This document shows, in pieces, positions 11,301-23,212 of a stretch of 64,000 nucleotides of DNA. Numbering within the stretch: the stretch's first letter is position 1; the number at the start of each line of letters is the position of its first letter. Source of the stretch: Purshia tridentata (taxonomy: Eukaryota; Streptophyta; Magnoliopsida; Rosales; Rosaceae); NCBI GenBank assembly GCA_003254885.1, contig QANT01000710.1:1-64000 (forward strand), in the 5' to 3' direction. The notes beneath the pieces are model-generated. The model ran no database searches. It had not been told where the DNA came from and saw only the letters and a program-made list of their open reading frames with translations. The position numbers were made by a program, and so were the translations under genes.

Positions 11301-12851
11301 AGGTTATAGCATGAGTTCCTGAGAAAAACTGAAGGTATTGAAGAAGAGGATTAAAAAATCATTGTAAATACCCCTATAAAGTAATCATAAAACACTATAT
11401 ATGGCAAACCTGTGAGCGAACTATTGCAGATTCAGCCCCAACAATTTCTGCAAAAGCTTGGTCAAGCGCTTCACGTCCCCCAGCTTCATCATGACCATAG
11501 CCAGTGCATCCGGCAAAATGCTGATTATAGACAGAAGCATGACAACAGCCATGATGAATGCCATATATGATAAATTTTGTCATCACATAATACGGTAAAA
11601 ATTTCATGATTTCAACAGAACCAGAAAGAGAACTCTGGAATTTTTACAGAATTAGGGCATATAAAGGATGATGACACAAAAAGAAAACAGTAAGGGCTAT
11701 TATTTCATTGCAAGTAGTACTTCTTTAAACAAAATTTCAAAGCACGCTTTCTAACAGCTGCCATAACCAAATAAAAGGCCTTTGAACAGAGAACAAATCT
11801 AGACATGCTTCTGAGGATTACATCAAAAGCATTAAAACCAGGGCATGTCACAGTATCACCTGACAAAGCATTGGCATTCAAGTATAGTATACCAATAACC
11901 ATCTCGGACACTATCTCTAAATAAAACAAAAGGCTACTTACATGAAATCCAATTCAAACATTCTATTATAACAATAACCATGCCAGGCACTATATCCAAA
12001 TAAAACAAAATTTACTTACATGAGATCCAATTCGAGCATTCTGGAAAGCTTTAAGAACACGGTTGGTATTGCGTGCCACCAAATTATCCACCGCTCTGAA
12101 CTCTGAATACAAGGAGTCCACTGCTTCCGCAACCTGCATTAAATGAAGCCACTTGAAGTATTATCCCAATGAAGCTTTTAGCTGTTAACACAAGCATCCA
12201 GCTCCATATTTACTGTAACGAAATTCACAATCTATGCTTATTAATTCAAATTATGCATATTTGCTACAGAAATTATGAATTATATTTGTAAATGGAAGAT
12301 GGGTTTGTTTGATTACTCTGAAATTCAAGGAAACATTGTACTATGTGACTTATAATACTTCGTTTACCAACCAATTTGCTTGAGCGTTTTCTTTTATCTG
12401 GTATAATCATAAGATTTGTTTTTTTTAAAAGTAACTTCTCTACCTTTGTCAAATTCTCTCAGCAATCAAACAGAACACTGACTATTAAAATAATTGGGTT
12501 TCGAGAGAATATGAGCAGCACTAAAGCTACTCTTCTTGCATGGTTTATTTGAGATAAGCAACAGAAAAGTGAGCCCCCATGCCAAATACTTAGAAGTTTG
12601 TTTTCTAGTAAATTCCAGCACTTACCCAGAAACCAAACAGAAAAATAGTCATCTTAACGTTATGGAAATTTAAAAGGTAGCATGGACTTCAAGCAATTTA
12701 CCTCTGGAACAAAAGGACAGTCTTTCTGATGATAATGGTGATTGGTAGCGACTGAGACTGGCGAGACTGAACGAGTAGTAGTCATGATGGGTACAGAAGC
12801 TCTAAGTTTTAGCGTAGGATATGCAGATGTGGCGCAGGATAAGGCCGACAT
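8372..12851 (-). CDS. PLP-dependent aluminium-resistance / methionine gamma-lyase-like protein, 12 exons
   Basis: Exons in transcript order are 12851-12702, 12133-12020, 11520-11410, 11328-11266, 11143-11030, 10946-10797, 10392-10315, 10242-10021, 9932-9846, 9541-9422, 8675-8583 and 8431-8372. Every exon is a multiple of three and all borders are GT-AG, giving about 453 residues ending GEVLKAI. The family is the fold-type I PLP proteins related to bacterial YnbB (Alum_res family): HFAGCTGYGHDEAGGR, VAGPPYDTLEEVIG, VMVDNCYGEF, GSLIKNPGG (Lys is the likely PLP Schiff-base residue), GGYVAGR and THWTQWGL-like SHWTQWGL. The first 40 residues are Ser/Thr-rich and poor in acids, which suggests a plastid transit peptide (inference). 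The substrate is unproven in plants; a cysteine/methionine lyase-type reaction is expected. Exon 9 has a duplicated 3' end with a second usable donor. Confidence 0.92.
9768..9864 (-). repeat. 25-bp direct repeat duplicating the exon 9 splice donor
   Basis: The 25 bases at 9840-9864 (end of exon 9 plus its GT donor at 9845-9844) are repeated at 9768-9792 with one mismatch, 72 bases apart. Both copies carry CAG|GTAGTT. Using the distal donor (exon end 9774) would add exactly 24 codons with no stop and again end HDTVQ. Confidence 0.9.
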
Positions 12852-13370
12852 CCTCAAGCAGTTCGAAGGAGACGCTGACTGTGCCTCTTGCGGACTTTGG
12901 GCGCTTGGATGATAACTGATAGGAGCATCTCAAGTAGTTTGGTTCATGGGTGTACAACTGGCAATTGCTGTATTTGGAATGGGCAAATATGTCATTTTAG
13001 TCTTTCTAAATCTTTTTATAGACTGCTTCCATTCTTTACGCCCTTCTTATTCTCACCACCGCTATTTTTCTTATTTTTCGAAATTACAGTTTTATTCTAA
13101 TTTCTAACATGAAATTTGAAAATACAATAAGGGATACACACCTAAAAAAAATTGCTAAGAGTCCCAATTTTTATTTCAAACTTTGTGTCCCACCCTACGT
13201 TTAGGATAAAATTAAAAGTTAATATGTTATTAAATTTTTGGGGCAACTCATAAAAAAACTAGGTCCGAATAATGAAACTTTTTTTTTTTAATTTCTTAAT
13301 GTTGCATATATAAATGTCATGTAAGTTGTCAAAAAAAATTGAAATGTCTAGCACAAAGAAGAAAATTCTA
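12852..13370. other. Promoter side of PLP-enzyme gene
   Basis: The first 100 bases are probably the 5' UTR of the minus-strand gene. The rest is T-rich intergenic sequence with no recognised gene. Confidence 0.35.
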
Positions 13371-13810
13371 GCAATGTGGCTAGAGGTCCAACCCATGGCC
13401 CCTTTACCTTCTCTCTATCTACTTCCCTCTTCCTTTCTTTATCTATTCCCTCATTTTCGATCCCTTTTTCTCTTGTTTGTTGCAAAGGAGGCTGCCAGCC
13501 TCCAAAATGGTGGACAACGACCTCCAATTTGAAGGCCAGCAAAGCAATGTGGCTAGAGGTCCAACCCATGGCCCCTTTCCCTTCTCTCTATCTACTTCCC
13601 TCTTCCTTTCTTTATCTATTCCCTTATTTTCGATCCCTTTTTCTCTTGTTTGTTGCAAAGGAGGCTGCCAGCCTCCAAATTGGTGGACAACGACCTCCAA
13701 TTTGAAGGCCAGCAAGGTCGTCAACCTCCATTTGCAACAAACCAGAGAGTGAAAGAGAGAGGGAAAGAGATGGAGATAAAAGGAAAGAAAGAGGGGAATA
13801 GAGCGCGGTC
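13371..13810. repeat. Pyrimidine-rich 173-bp tandem repeat plus inverted partial copy
   Basis: Copies at 13371-13543 and 13544-13716 are nearly identical. Each starts GCAATGTGGCTAGAGG and ends GAAGGCCAGCAA. Immediately after, 13717-13810 is a diverged inverted partial copy: TTTGCAACAAACCAGAGA reads as the complement of TCTTGTTTGTTGCAAA. Open frames here arise only from low-complexity CT/GA tracts and are not genes. A related but diverged stretch lies at about 39180-39335. Confidence 0.8.
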
Positions 13811-14690
13811 GTCTGTGACCTTGTCGACATCGGGGGTGGCTCAATATGGGTGGAGGCTGCTGGGGGCTGGTTTTCCTCTTCTTTTCTCTTTGTTGTGGAA
13901 TGTGGATATTTTAAGAATTTGAAAAAGGTTTATTGAGAAATTAGATAAATTAAAATTTATAGGATGTGACCGTGTGAGGTACTTTTAATATTTTGGTTAA
14001 ATATATAACTAGCGCAATATTTACTTAAAATGTGTGAAATATATAAAAATTGGAGAGTTTGGGCTGCCTTCAATGGAGGAATCATACTTTTTCTTCAATA
14101 TGGATGTTGGGTTTGGGGAGGAAAAGACATATTAGGTCTAGGAGTAGCATGCTAATACTAGAAACAACCAACGACCTAATACTAGGCAGTAGCATGCTTA
14201 CCAATTATTTGTTTTCTTTTATTTTCAAATTTGGCCAATGACAAATATTTGTTTAAGTTCCTAAGTTGGCATTGAAAAACTTGTTAAGACTCTAACTTTC
14301 ATACCTTTTATCGCATTAAATGTAAGTTGGGTTATAATCAACAACAGTCAGTCACATACTATATACTATTAAGTTCAACATTACACATAATGAGAAATGA
14401 TAGAAATTACTTATACCCTTTACTTCTTCGTTGTTTATTGAGCCATGCATAGATGGTTTATTGTGTTGTGCAACGCAAACGAGTAATTCTCATTTGCCCA
14501 TTTTTCGCTTTTTAACACTTGGGTTTCAAATATACAAAGAGAACAGAATCAGTGTATCTATCCTGTCTTTTTTTTCGAAACAATGTATCTATTCTGTCTA
14601 ACAGGTCTATGAAAAATATATAGACTATTGAAAAGCAACCACCAAACTCTACATCAGGATTAACGAAATAGAAATTAAACAACCTTATCT
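13811..14690. other. Repeat-flank intergenic sequence
   Basis: AT-rich sequence without a recognisable gene. The left part continues the dispersed repeat family of 13371-13810. Confidence 0.35.
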
Positions 14691-14778
14691 ATAGGCATTA
14701 GGGTTTAGCGTTTAGACAACAACTTGGAATCAGAAACAAGCTCGAGAACAACCTAGAATCAGACCAGATCTATTGAGA

Positions 14779-14788
14779 ATGGCTCGAG
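14779..14788 (+). other. Possible short first coding exon ATGGCTCGAG|GTAAAC
   Basis: A CT/AG-rich leader with a telo-box-like TAGGGTTTAG (14699-14708) precedes ATGGCTCGAG, followed by a good GT donor at 14789. A phase-1 intron after Met-Ala-Arg-G is characteristic of ribosomal protein eS4 genes, whose protein begins MARG. The first candidate acceptor in phase is at 17448, where the frame reads GPKRLSYRRRSS and runs into the ULTRAPETALA-type ORF. It could therefore be the true 5' exon of that gene, or a stranded eS4 first exon. No eS4 body is visible in the window. Confidence 0.35.
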
Positions 14789-15116
14789 GTAAACTCTTTA
14801 TTGATGTTTTTCTTTGTATATACGTACCATTGTTTAGGATCACTATTGAATATCTGATACTAATTAAACATGCTAGCTCAATGATGTGGAATCTAGAGAT
14901 CTATTAATTCGTGGTCTTGTTTGGAATAAGATATCTTTAGGCTAGACTAAGAATTCAATATGTGATTTATGAACTTATTGTTCTTAATTGTGCATGTTTT
15001 TATCTATAATTAGATGTACATGTAGTATTTGGTACGTGTACAATTTTAATGTTTACTTCCCAAATCTAATACTTATTTACAATTTCTTGTACTACAACAA
15101 TAGATCCATAAATTAA

Positions 15117-15664
15117 CAATATATCCTTAAAATATCCAAATTGGATATGAAAATGTTAGGGAAATTAAATTTTTTTTAAAATTTGATTTATTTTTTGGGT
15201 TAAAATACATTTTTGTCCATGTGACTTTTGAGCTAAAAGCATATTTGGTTCTCGTGCTTTCAATTTTCCCAAATTAGTCCCTATGTTTTATGTTGTTTGC
15301 AATCTATAAACAATTTTATAAATTATTCACTGTTTTCAAGAAAAATTTTGTTGGGGGATTAAAAGACCATTTTATGGACAATATATCCTTAAAATATCCA
15401 AATTGGATATGAACATGTTAGGGAAATTAAATTTTTTTAAATATTTGATTTATTTTTTGGGTTAAAATACATTTTTGTCCATGTGTTTTGAGCTAAAAGC
15501 ATATTTGATTCTCGTGCTTTCAATTTTTCCAAATTAGTCCCTATGTTTTATGTTGTTTGCAATATATAAACAATTTTAACAAAATCAAATTTTCAATTTG
15601 GGGATAAATTATTCACTGTTTTTAAGAAAAATTTTGTTGGGGGATTGAAAGACCATTTTATGGA
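15117..15664. repeat. About 262-bp tandem duplication
   Basis: Copy 1 is 15117-15378 and copy 2 is 15379-15664, which carries about 24 additional bases. Both start CAATATATCCTTAAAATATCC and end GACCATTTTATGGA. The duplication includes the left terminal inverted repeat of the element at 15459-16014, so that end is present twice. Confidence 0.88.
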
Positions 15665-16014
15665 CGTTCTAAAACTAATTTCAATTTTTTTTTTCATTTT
15701 TATTTGCTAAAGAAATTGAGGCTCACAAAGTTTTTAGGATTTTGAACTTTAAATTTTGTGGTTTCTTTAAAGTCTTTTTGGAAAATAAAAAATTCAAAGT
15801 TATATACATGATTTTCAGTCATTTTTGAGTAAAACTTGCTTGTATAAATAAGTTTTTAGTTTTAATTTGAAGAAAATTTTCATGTTGAATATATAATGTT
15901 CTAAGATTGCAAAAAATATAAAACACAAGAACCAAATAAATTAGGAAAATTGAAACTACGAGCATCAAATATGCCTTCAACTCAAAACACAAGGGCCAAA
16001 AATATATTTTACCC
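15459..16014. mobile_element. MITE-like element with about 77-bp terminal inverted repeats
   Basis: The left end (15459-15535, GGGTTAAAATACATTTTTG) and the right end (15937-16014, ending TATATTTTACCC) are imperfect inverse complements over about 77 bases. The interior is non-coding and AT-rich. Long TIRs with GGGT(T)AAA ends suggest a non-autonomous Mutator-like element. The T-rich flanks prevent a confident target-site duplication call. Confidence 0.6.
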
Positions 16015-17448
16015 TGATTTTTTTTAATAAAAGGGTAGTGGTTGGGTATGAGGGGCTAATTTATTCTAGGGCAAGGATGAGGCATCCCCATATTTCCTAA
16101 GGTGGGGAGGAATGGAGGATAGTGGCAGGATTAGGGTTGAAAATTGAAGTAGGGGATATCGATGGCAAATCGATCTGACTTCACCCAATTTTATTTCCAT
16201 AAATTTTTACTCTAAGAATAGAACGAGATATATGTATATTATATTTCAAAGCATAAAATTAAGGCTAAATTGTACAAATGGTCCTCGTGGTTTGCATCAA
16301 TATTTTTCAATGTTACTCTTGTGGTTTAAAATTTTTTAATTATCTTTGTTATAAATTTAATTGATCTTGGTTCAGTTTCATATAATTCCGTCCAATTTAA
16401 GTCAAATAGTGTGCATGTGTGCATAACGTGAGAGAGTAAAATCGCTCTTTCACTTAATCAACTGACCATCCAACTAGTAATTAACATGAGATTTAATCAG
16501 ATTATTGACTGAAATTAGACAACAAATATTGTGAAATTGGACCAAAATTGATAGCCTTTTTTGATATATAGAAGGATATGGTATCCTACATGATATAATT
16601 GCCAGTTTGTTTTATTTTATTTATTTTAATTAGTATTCTCAAACAGTTTTTGTTTATTATGACTTTATATATATATAGGTTTCTCTTATATACTACGAAT
16701 ATAGACTATAAATTCATTTAAGTCTAACTAATTATTAGATTTATAATCGGATAAGATAATGTTTCCATACTAGAGGTAGAATTTATGTAAAATACATTAA
16801 TGATGAAAAAATGAGAATGAAAAGTATATACATGCATGTTTTGATCATTTGAATGAAACTTTGACATACATTTGAACCTTACATATTGGTGCAATGGTGC
16901 GAGAGGTTATAAAGCATGGCTAGAAAGAAAGACTTAAATCGTTCAAGAAACCACATTGATTTCTGGGCCGGGAAATAAAATTTTTCAAGAAAAGAACGTT
17001 TCAAGAAAAGGTTGAAGTCCTAAACGTTACCAGTACTTATACAAAACACATAGCTAGCAAACCCTCTAAGTCTCAGACATTTGTCAATTGCATCTTGGCC
17101 ACCTCTTAAATATCTCTCATCTTTCCCACGTTTTTCTACCTCTGCATGGCTGTTTAGGTGTCCTTTATTAGTCTGTTTCGGCTTCTTAATTTACGCACCC
17201 CAGATTCGCTATATATCCACAGAGATATGGTTTACAAGCGATGATAATAAGGAAGCTACTTTTGAGCACACAAAACCCTAGCCGTTGTCATAAAAATTAA
17301 GTTCACTTAACTATGCTACTATTGTTCCAAATCTACATGCTATTAATTCTAATGGGTTTTCGTTGATCGATAATTATACAAATTAATCTAGCTAGAATAT
17401 GTTTTCTAATTGTTTTCATGGGATTAATTGTTTTTTTTCTTTTTGCAG
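16015..17448. other. Intergenic or intron sequence before the ULTRAPETALA-like gene
   Basis: 16262-16570 contains phrases typical of dispersed plant repeats (AAATGGTCCTCGTGG). A telo-box AAACCCTA lies at 17273-17280 and a TATA-like GCTATATATCC near 17207-17217. If the gene does not use the exon at 14779, its own promoter is probably here. Confidence 0.35.
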
Positions 17449-17507
17449 GTCCAAAGAGATTATCATACAGAAGGCGATCTTCATCTACTGGGAGGCAAGC
17501 AGCCATC

Positions 17508-19520
17508 ATGTTTACAGATGAAGATTTTAGTCGGCTTCAGGGAATAGATGGCCTGGAGCGACGAGATAACTATCTCCAAGTCCTTTGTGGCTGCACCAGC
17601 AAGAAAGTGGGGGATAGTGTAGGAAAGTTGAGAGTTTCTCCAACTGGACAGTTTTTAATACGCTGTGAATGCATTGTACATCCCGAAATAGGTACTCTAT
17701 TCCTCTAGTAATACAATTAATTTAATTTTATATCTCTCATGTATATATGGTTGCGGGGAGTTTCTCTTATGCGAAAGCCCATTAAATTCACAAGATGAAA
17801 AAGTATAGTTGTTCGACTATATTTTTTTTTATGAGATTTCACACAGCTTCCGCTTAAGAGAAACTTTCTATATATATATATATATGTATGTAGTTGCTTT
17901 CTAATTTATGCTAACTTTTTTTTTTTATTAGTGATTTTCTTCTATTTGAATTTGTTGCTACATAGTTTATTCTCCAATGGTTTAAGTTTATCTGATTTAG
18001 TTGTTTTCACAAATAAATTAAAATTCAATTTTTTTATCCCTATCTTCAATTTTTCGGAACTTATGAAGTCTCTAGCTCTTGTTAAGCCCGTGATCAATGA
18101 ACCTACGAAACCCTTCAAATTGCATCTAGTTTTGTAATACGGTAAAGGGGTTCTGGTTGCGGGAGGGAGGTAGATGTCTAATGATGAAATCTTCAATCTC
18201 CACTCTGCGTAAATTTCTGTTTATTTGTTTGTCTCCCTTTATGTGCAACCACACAGGCTAGCTGACCATGAAGGAAAGTCACAGCTTGATATATATGCAT
18301 TAATGCAGAGAGTCATGACTCAATAGAGGAAAAAGAGAAGAAAGAAAAGCAAAGAACATACACACCAAAAGGATTTGAAAAGCATGCACGAAGACAAGGA
18401 GTGAAGAAGTGGAAAAGCAATATTTGGGTGATAATGAACGACCAGAAGGTTCCACTTTGGAAAACCGGGTTGCTCAAGTATTACAGGCATGCTGCCAACG
18501 ACGTCAATTGGGGCTCTGCAACTCGACGTAAATGGAACTTTCACAGGGACGAGTTCATACATTGCTCAGATTGCAACAAAGAACGCAGATTTCGTCGGAA
18601 GAGTAAAGAGGAGTGCAGGGCTTTTCATGACGCAGCAGCTAATAGAGCAATATGGAAATGTGCTCACCACCCCACTCACAAGTCAGTACTTCACCTCACC
18701 TCACCTCACCTCACTCCATCATTTTAATTCTTTTTAATATTTTCTATCAAGAAAACTTCGTTTAATTAATCTCGTCATTATATTTATTAGCTAATTAATA
18801 TTGTTTCTTTTGTTTGGAACCATTAACATGTGAAATTGTCAAACTCTAGCTGTTAATATGAAATTATGCATGTGACTTTTTGTTTCTATATGTGTTGCTT
18901 AGATTTAACAATTTTATATATAGCATACATACCTGTCTCATCAAGATTTGGCTAAGAGAACATGCATGTATGATGTAATATTTCTAGAAATTGTTAATGT
19001 CGATCTCTTAATGAAATTGTAGCTGAGGAAGCTGCATATTTGTATGAGAATGAGATAACTTAAATTTATTTTCATACAAAAAAGGTCAGATGAAGAAGAG
19101 CTTAATTAGAGGTAGACTGGATAATCATTAGAGTTACAAGTCCCCACAAATAACTCAATTTTTAAGCATGCTAATTAAACATCACTAGAGCATGCAAGTT
19201 TCCATACACATATAACTCACATTTTAAGCATGCTAATCAAACATCATGCTTCTGCTAGACATCGTTGGGATATTTAATCATGTGTACGTGTGTTAATAAT
19301 CAACTCCTTGGACTTAATTTTCCGATGCATGCATATATGATTCAGGATAAAATGTGCAGACGAAGAAGAGCGTGCTGGTCGCAAAAGCTGTCGAGGTTGT
19401 CCTCGAGTTTCAACATGCGAGGGTTGCACCTCTTGTGTGTGTTTGGGCTGCAACAGGTGCCGCTTCCTGGACTGCAACTGCCGAACTTGTGCTGACTTTA
19501 TGCTCAATATGGAACCATGA
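17508..19520 (+). CDS. ULTRAPETALA-family trithorax-type regulator, divergent
   Basis: Coding exons are 17508-17691 (acceptor at 17448), 18309-18681 and 19346-19520, giving 243 residues from MFTDEDFSRLQ; ULT1 of Arabidopsis is about 237. Matching blocks in order are: DNYLQVLCGCTSKKVGDSVG with LRVSPTGQF (SAND-like region), GFEKHARRQGVKKWKSNIWV, VPLWKTGLLKYY, HRDEFIHCSDCNKERRFR, and the C-terminal Cys-rich module CTSCVCLGCNRCRF with DCNCRTCADF. Known role: ULT proteins bind DNA, associate with ATX1 and oppose Polycomb repression to limit floral meristem size. Oddities: the usual CTPGC after the SAND-like start is replaced by CIVHP, and a Lys/Glu-rich insert of about 15 residues follows. It is therefore a divergent paralogue. 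An extra N-terminus (MARGPKRLS...) is possible if the exon at 14779 is used. Confidence 0.9.
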
Positions 19521-20826
19521 ACTCATCCCGACCTCTCTAGCTTCATGCCATAGCTTGTTTTGCTTAAGTACTGCAAATTTGAGGCTTCATATCTTTAATT
19601 TATTGGAATGGTTGTAATATTCTAGATTTTTATTTGACTTCATAAAATGTGGTTTTCTATTTCAATGGTTTTTATTTTATTTTTATGAATATTCATTATC
19701 TTAGTCAAGTTTATGTTTGAAATCATTCGAGTTCTGTTTTAGAGTGGCGCTGTTGCCACTCCCAAAATGACTCTCACCACCACTTACTTTTTATTCCCTA
19801 ATGAAATTACTTTTAAGAATAAATAAGCAGTTAAGATTATGTGTAGCTTTTGGACATTATTCTAGTAAGTTGGTGGGTTAAGTAAAATGGTTTCGTCTTG
19901 AAAACTTCTTTTGAGGAGTAGGAAAAACAGGTAATAGCACTATTATTAGTCTTGAGCTTGCTAAAGCAAAGTTTATACTAATTTCATATTCGACATTAGA
20001 AAATAGACTAAGGTCCTTCATTGTATATTTCCATATTCAATTTTGGAAACTAGACACCAAAATGTGTTCTAAAAACTTCAATTAAGAGCTTACTTAGGAC
20101 TAAAAGGTTGTTTACTGAAATTACTAGATGATCAAATTCGTCTGATGAAATTTACAAAAAAAATTTGGAAAGTGGGACACTCAAATTTGCACCATGTCGT
20201 CCTTTCCAAATAGAACACCCAATTGTTAAGTGAACCTCTCGAACACTCGAAGCAAATAAGAAAGAGCCCATTAATGCATCAACACAAAGAAAATAGGAAG
20301 GATTCTAGGACTGTTCCTGTTTAGTCTTTCTTTTTTCCGGGCCTAAGGCCTGCCTTTGTACCCAAAAAATAGAGAAGGGTTAACATAAGAAATAAAAAAA
20401 TTCAAGTGTGCATATACAAAATTTTATGATTAGAGATAGAGCACATGACATTGAAAAAGATTCTATATCTTTAAATGTTTACTGATATTATGTTCCCGAC
20501 AAATATGGGAAGCTCGTACAAGTAATAAGGTCTTCAACCTAAAGGCTAAAGACTCTCTAGTTAGCCGCTATCTGGGTCAAGGTCAGACTAAAACATGTTC
20601 TACAGAAAAAAACAATGGACTTTCCTAATTCAACTCCAAGAGATCAACCTCTCTTTCGAAGCTACCAAATAACCAATCGCTCAATGATAAACATAAGTGT
20701 GCGCCTGAAAGCAAAGGCACTCTGAATTCCAGCAACCTTCCATGTAGCATGTGTATACATCAAAAGACTCCATCCATGTCAATGCACAAAAGACCTAAAC
20801 ATCAAGTTCTTGAAACTGACAGCAAC
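19521..20826. other. Intergenic between convergent genes
   Basis: This holds the 3' UTRs of the ULTRAPETALA-like gene and LDL2. No gene, tRNA or clear repeat is recognised. Confidence 0.4.
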
Positions 20827-23212
20827 TTATTGCCGTCCAGCAGACATGCGATTCCTGCCCCTGCCTCTTCGTGCATTGGCAATACTAACCGTCAATGAGT
20901 TACCTACAGTTCCTAAGGCACCAGGTCCCATTAGTGTCAAGCCAAGATTTTTCACCAAGTATGACAACCTACTTTCATCACCTCCTGTCACCAGTTCTAA
21001 CCCACATGCCTGCTCACGAGATATAATTGTGTAAAGCTGCAAGGGTACATTTAAGGAATGTTGCAAGCTGTTTGCTAACTCTTGTTTAAAGCTGTCTTCA
21101 CTATTCCCAATACTAACTCTCATAAGCCCTATTGATTTTGGGTCCTCTGTTGCAAGATCAAATACAAACGAAAAATTCCCAAATTCTAGATCAGGTTTCT
21201 TGAATAGATCTAAAAGCATATCATTGCTTGGTCCAACATTCCTTTGCATGACTTTCCTTGGATTGCTTTGGCTACGTCTTGTGGCACGATATATGCACGA
21301 AGCTTCTCTTAGGCCACTCAGGAAGGCCCCATGCATGGTAGCTGGATGTTGCCTAATTGTGGCCTCCCCTGCAAAGAAAAGCCGGTTTCCCACACTCTCT
21401 GCTAGTAAATCATAGTCACCACCAGATGACTGTACTCTAACATGAGAGTATGAACCATAGGAAAGGGGATCACTGCCCCATCTTGTACATATGGTTTGTA
21501 TTGGATTAGGCACATCAATGCCCTTAGGACTATATATACCTGAACAGGGAAATGAAAAGGAAAAATCTATCAGACAAGCAGATCTAGATGGAAGCTTTCA
21601 AAAATCACCCAAAAGATTATGACACAAAGACGTAAAACAAGAGAACTACAAATCAATCCTTTGTTGATAAATACATACCTCTGAGGACGCTTACAACTCG
21701 ATGGAGCAATATGGATGGCTCTGTGAATTCAAATGCTTGTGCAGCTTCTCCAGCCACCAGTGCAATGAGAACTGGACCTCCAGAAACAGTATGGTAGCCA
21801 TAGAACAAAAAGAACTCTCCACGTTTATGGTCATGTTCATTGAGACATCCAAAAGTATCCAGGTCTTCTCCCCAGAAAACATGAGGAAAAACCATGGCTA
21901 CTTTGTTCAGCAGCCCAAATCCCAACCTTTCAATTGCTGCAAGCTTCTTTTGGGGCAACCCAGGTTCAAATCTGATAGAGCCTTTTTTCAGAACTCCAAG
22001 AGGAACAGTGCATAGGACCATATCCCCTCGGAACACTTGGTCCCCTGCAATAACTTCAACCCCATCATCTCCATAACTAATAGTATTGACAGTCTTTCCA
22101 TAGAATATAGGAACTCCTTCACACAATGCTTTTATCAATCTCCAATTACCTCCAGCAAGAAAGCAGTGGTCCCCACCCATTTCGTAAGGATCATCCTGAT
22201 CCCAATAGGCTGCTGAGAGATTTGATAAACATCCAGCATTTGCATATTCCAAATTTGCAAGATGCCAATCAAGAAGTTGTCTCTCCTCACTACTTCTAGC
22301 AACAGCATACAACTGCCTCAGTGTCTCCAAAACTGAACCCAGAGAAATATCATTTGCAAACCCACCCATAGTTTGTCTGAGTTCCATGACTTTGTCAAGC
22401 AACTTATTAAAGATGACTTCAATCCTAGAATCAATTTCCTTATCAACAGGTGTCCCATCAGGCTTGTACAAGGGGCACCTATCTCTGACCTTATGAAGCG
22501 GAATAGAAAGCTGCCTGGCCATAACTCCGAGAGGATTAGCATGGATGCCAGTAATGACGCTGCCACCAAGATCCACAGCAGATAATTTACCATCCTGCCC
22601 CATCTTTTGTGTGTAAACTCTTCCACCAGGTCGACTCCTACCTTCTAAAACAGCCACCTTGAAACCCAATGACAGAAGCTGCCTTGCGGCAGCTAGCCCA
22701 GCAAGTCCTGCACCAACAATAATGACAGTCCCTTCGGTTGCCTCCTCAGGCATATGAGCCACAAATGATGGTGCAACCCCAAAATTAATGTATCCATTAT
22801 ACAAAAGAAAGTCATAAGCTGAAGATATCAAATGCTCATACTCACCACTCACAGTTTCTTTAATCTGTCCTTTTGAAAGCCACATTCGCACATTACCCCT
22901 CCACCTTGCTAAAATATGATTCCTCACAACAATATAATCATTCTGCAGCTTCCCACCCAACTCACTGACCACCCCAGCTTTAATTTCCTCCTCAAGTAAC
23001 TCATCAATGGGGAACCCAAGGGACAATGCAATCATGGCCTCAGTTTCAGTCTCTTTCTCCAAATCCTCCATGGTTCTATTCCTTTTTTTCAAAGTACCAC
23101 CCAAATGCTTCTCTATGAGATCATCCATCAAATTCTCATCATAATTTCGCAGACCTGCTTTCTTCCTCAGAGACCGCTTAGTAGCAGAACCATCTGAACC
23201 TGGCTTCTCCAT
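20827..23212 (-). CDS. LDL2: Lysine-specific histone demethylase 1 homologue 2 (LSD1-like)
   Basis: Two coding exons, 23212-21679 and 21539-20827, join in phase 1 (LRG|IYSPKG), giving 748 residues; Arabidopsis LDL2 is about 746. Order: basic N-terminus with [22 protein letters not shown] domain about residues 50-150 (EALIALS-like [34 protein letters not shown]); FAD amine oxidase with the dinucleotide motif [18 protein letters not shown] near residue 165; the [15 protein letters not shown] block; and the C-terminal FAD motif [20 protein letters not shown]. Known role: FAD-dependent removal of methyl groups from H3K4 in the nucleus, repressing FLC and silique-stage genes with LDL1/FLD. A 5' UTR intron is likely (acceptor near 23216, donor near 23690). 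A telo-box-like TTAGGGTTTT lies near 23757. No truncation is seen. Confidence 0.97.

Noticed and set aside
13314-13922. Several overlapping open frames up to 133 codons on both strands
   Set aside because: They are products of the CT/GA-rich tandem and inverted repeat; the peptides are low-complexity and repeat between copies.
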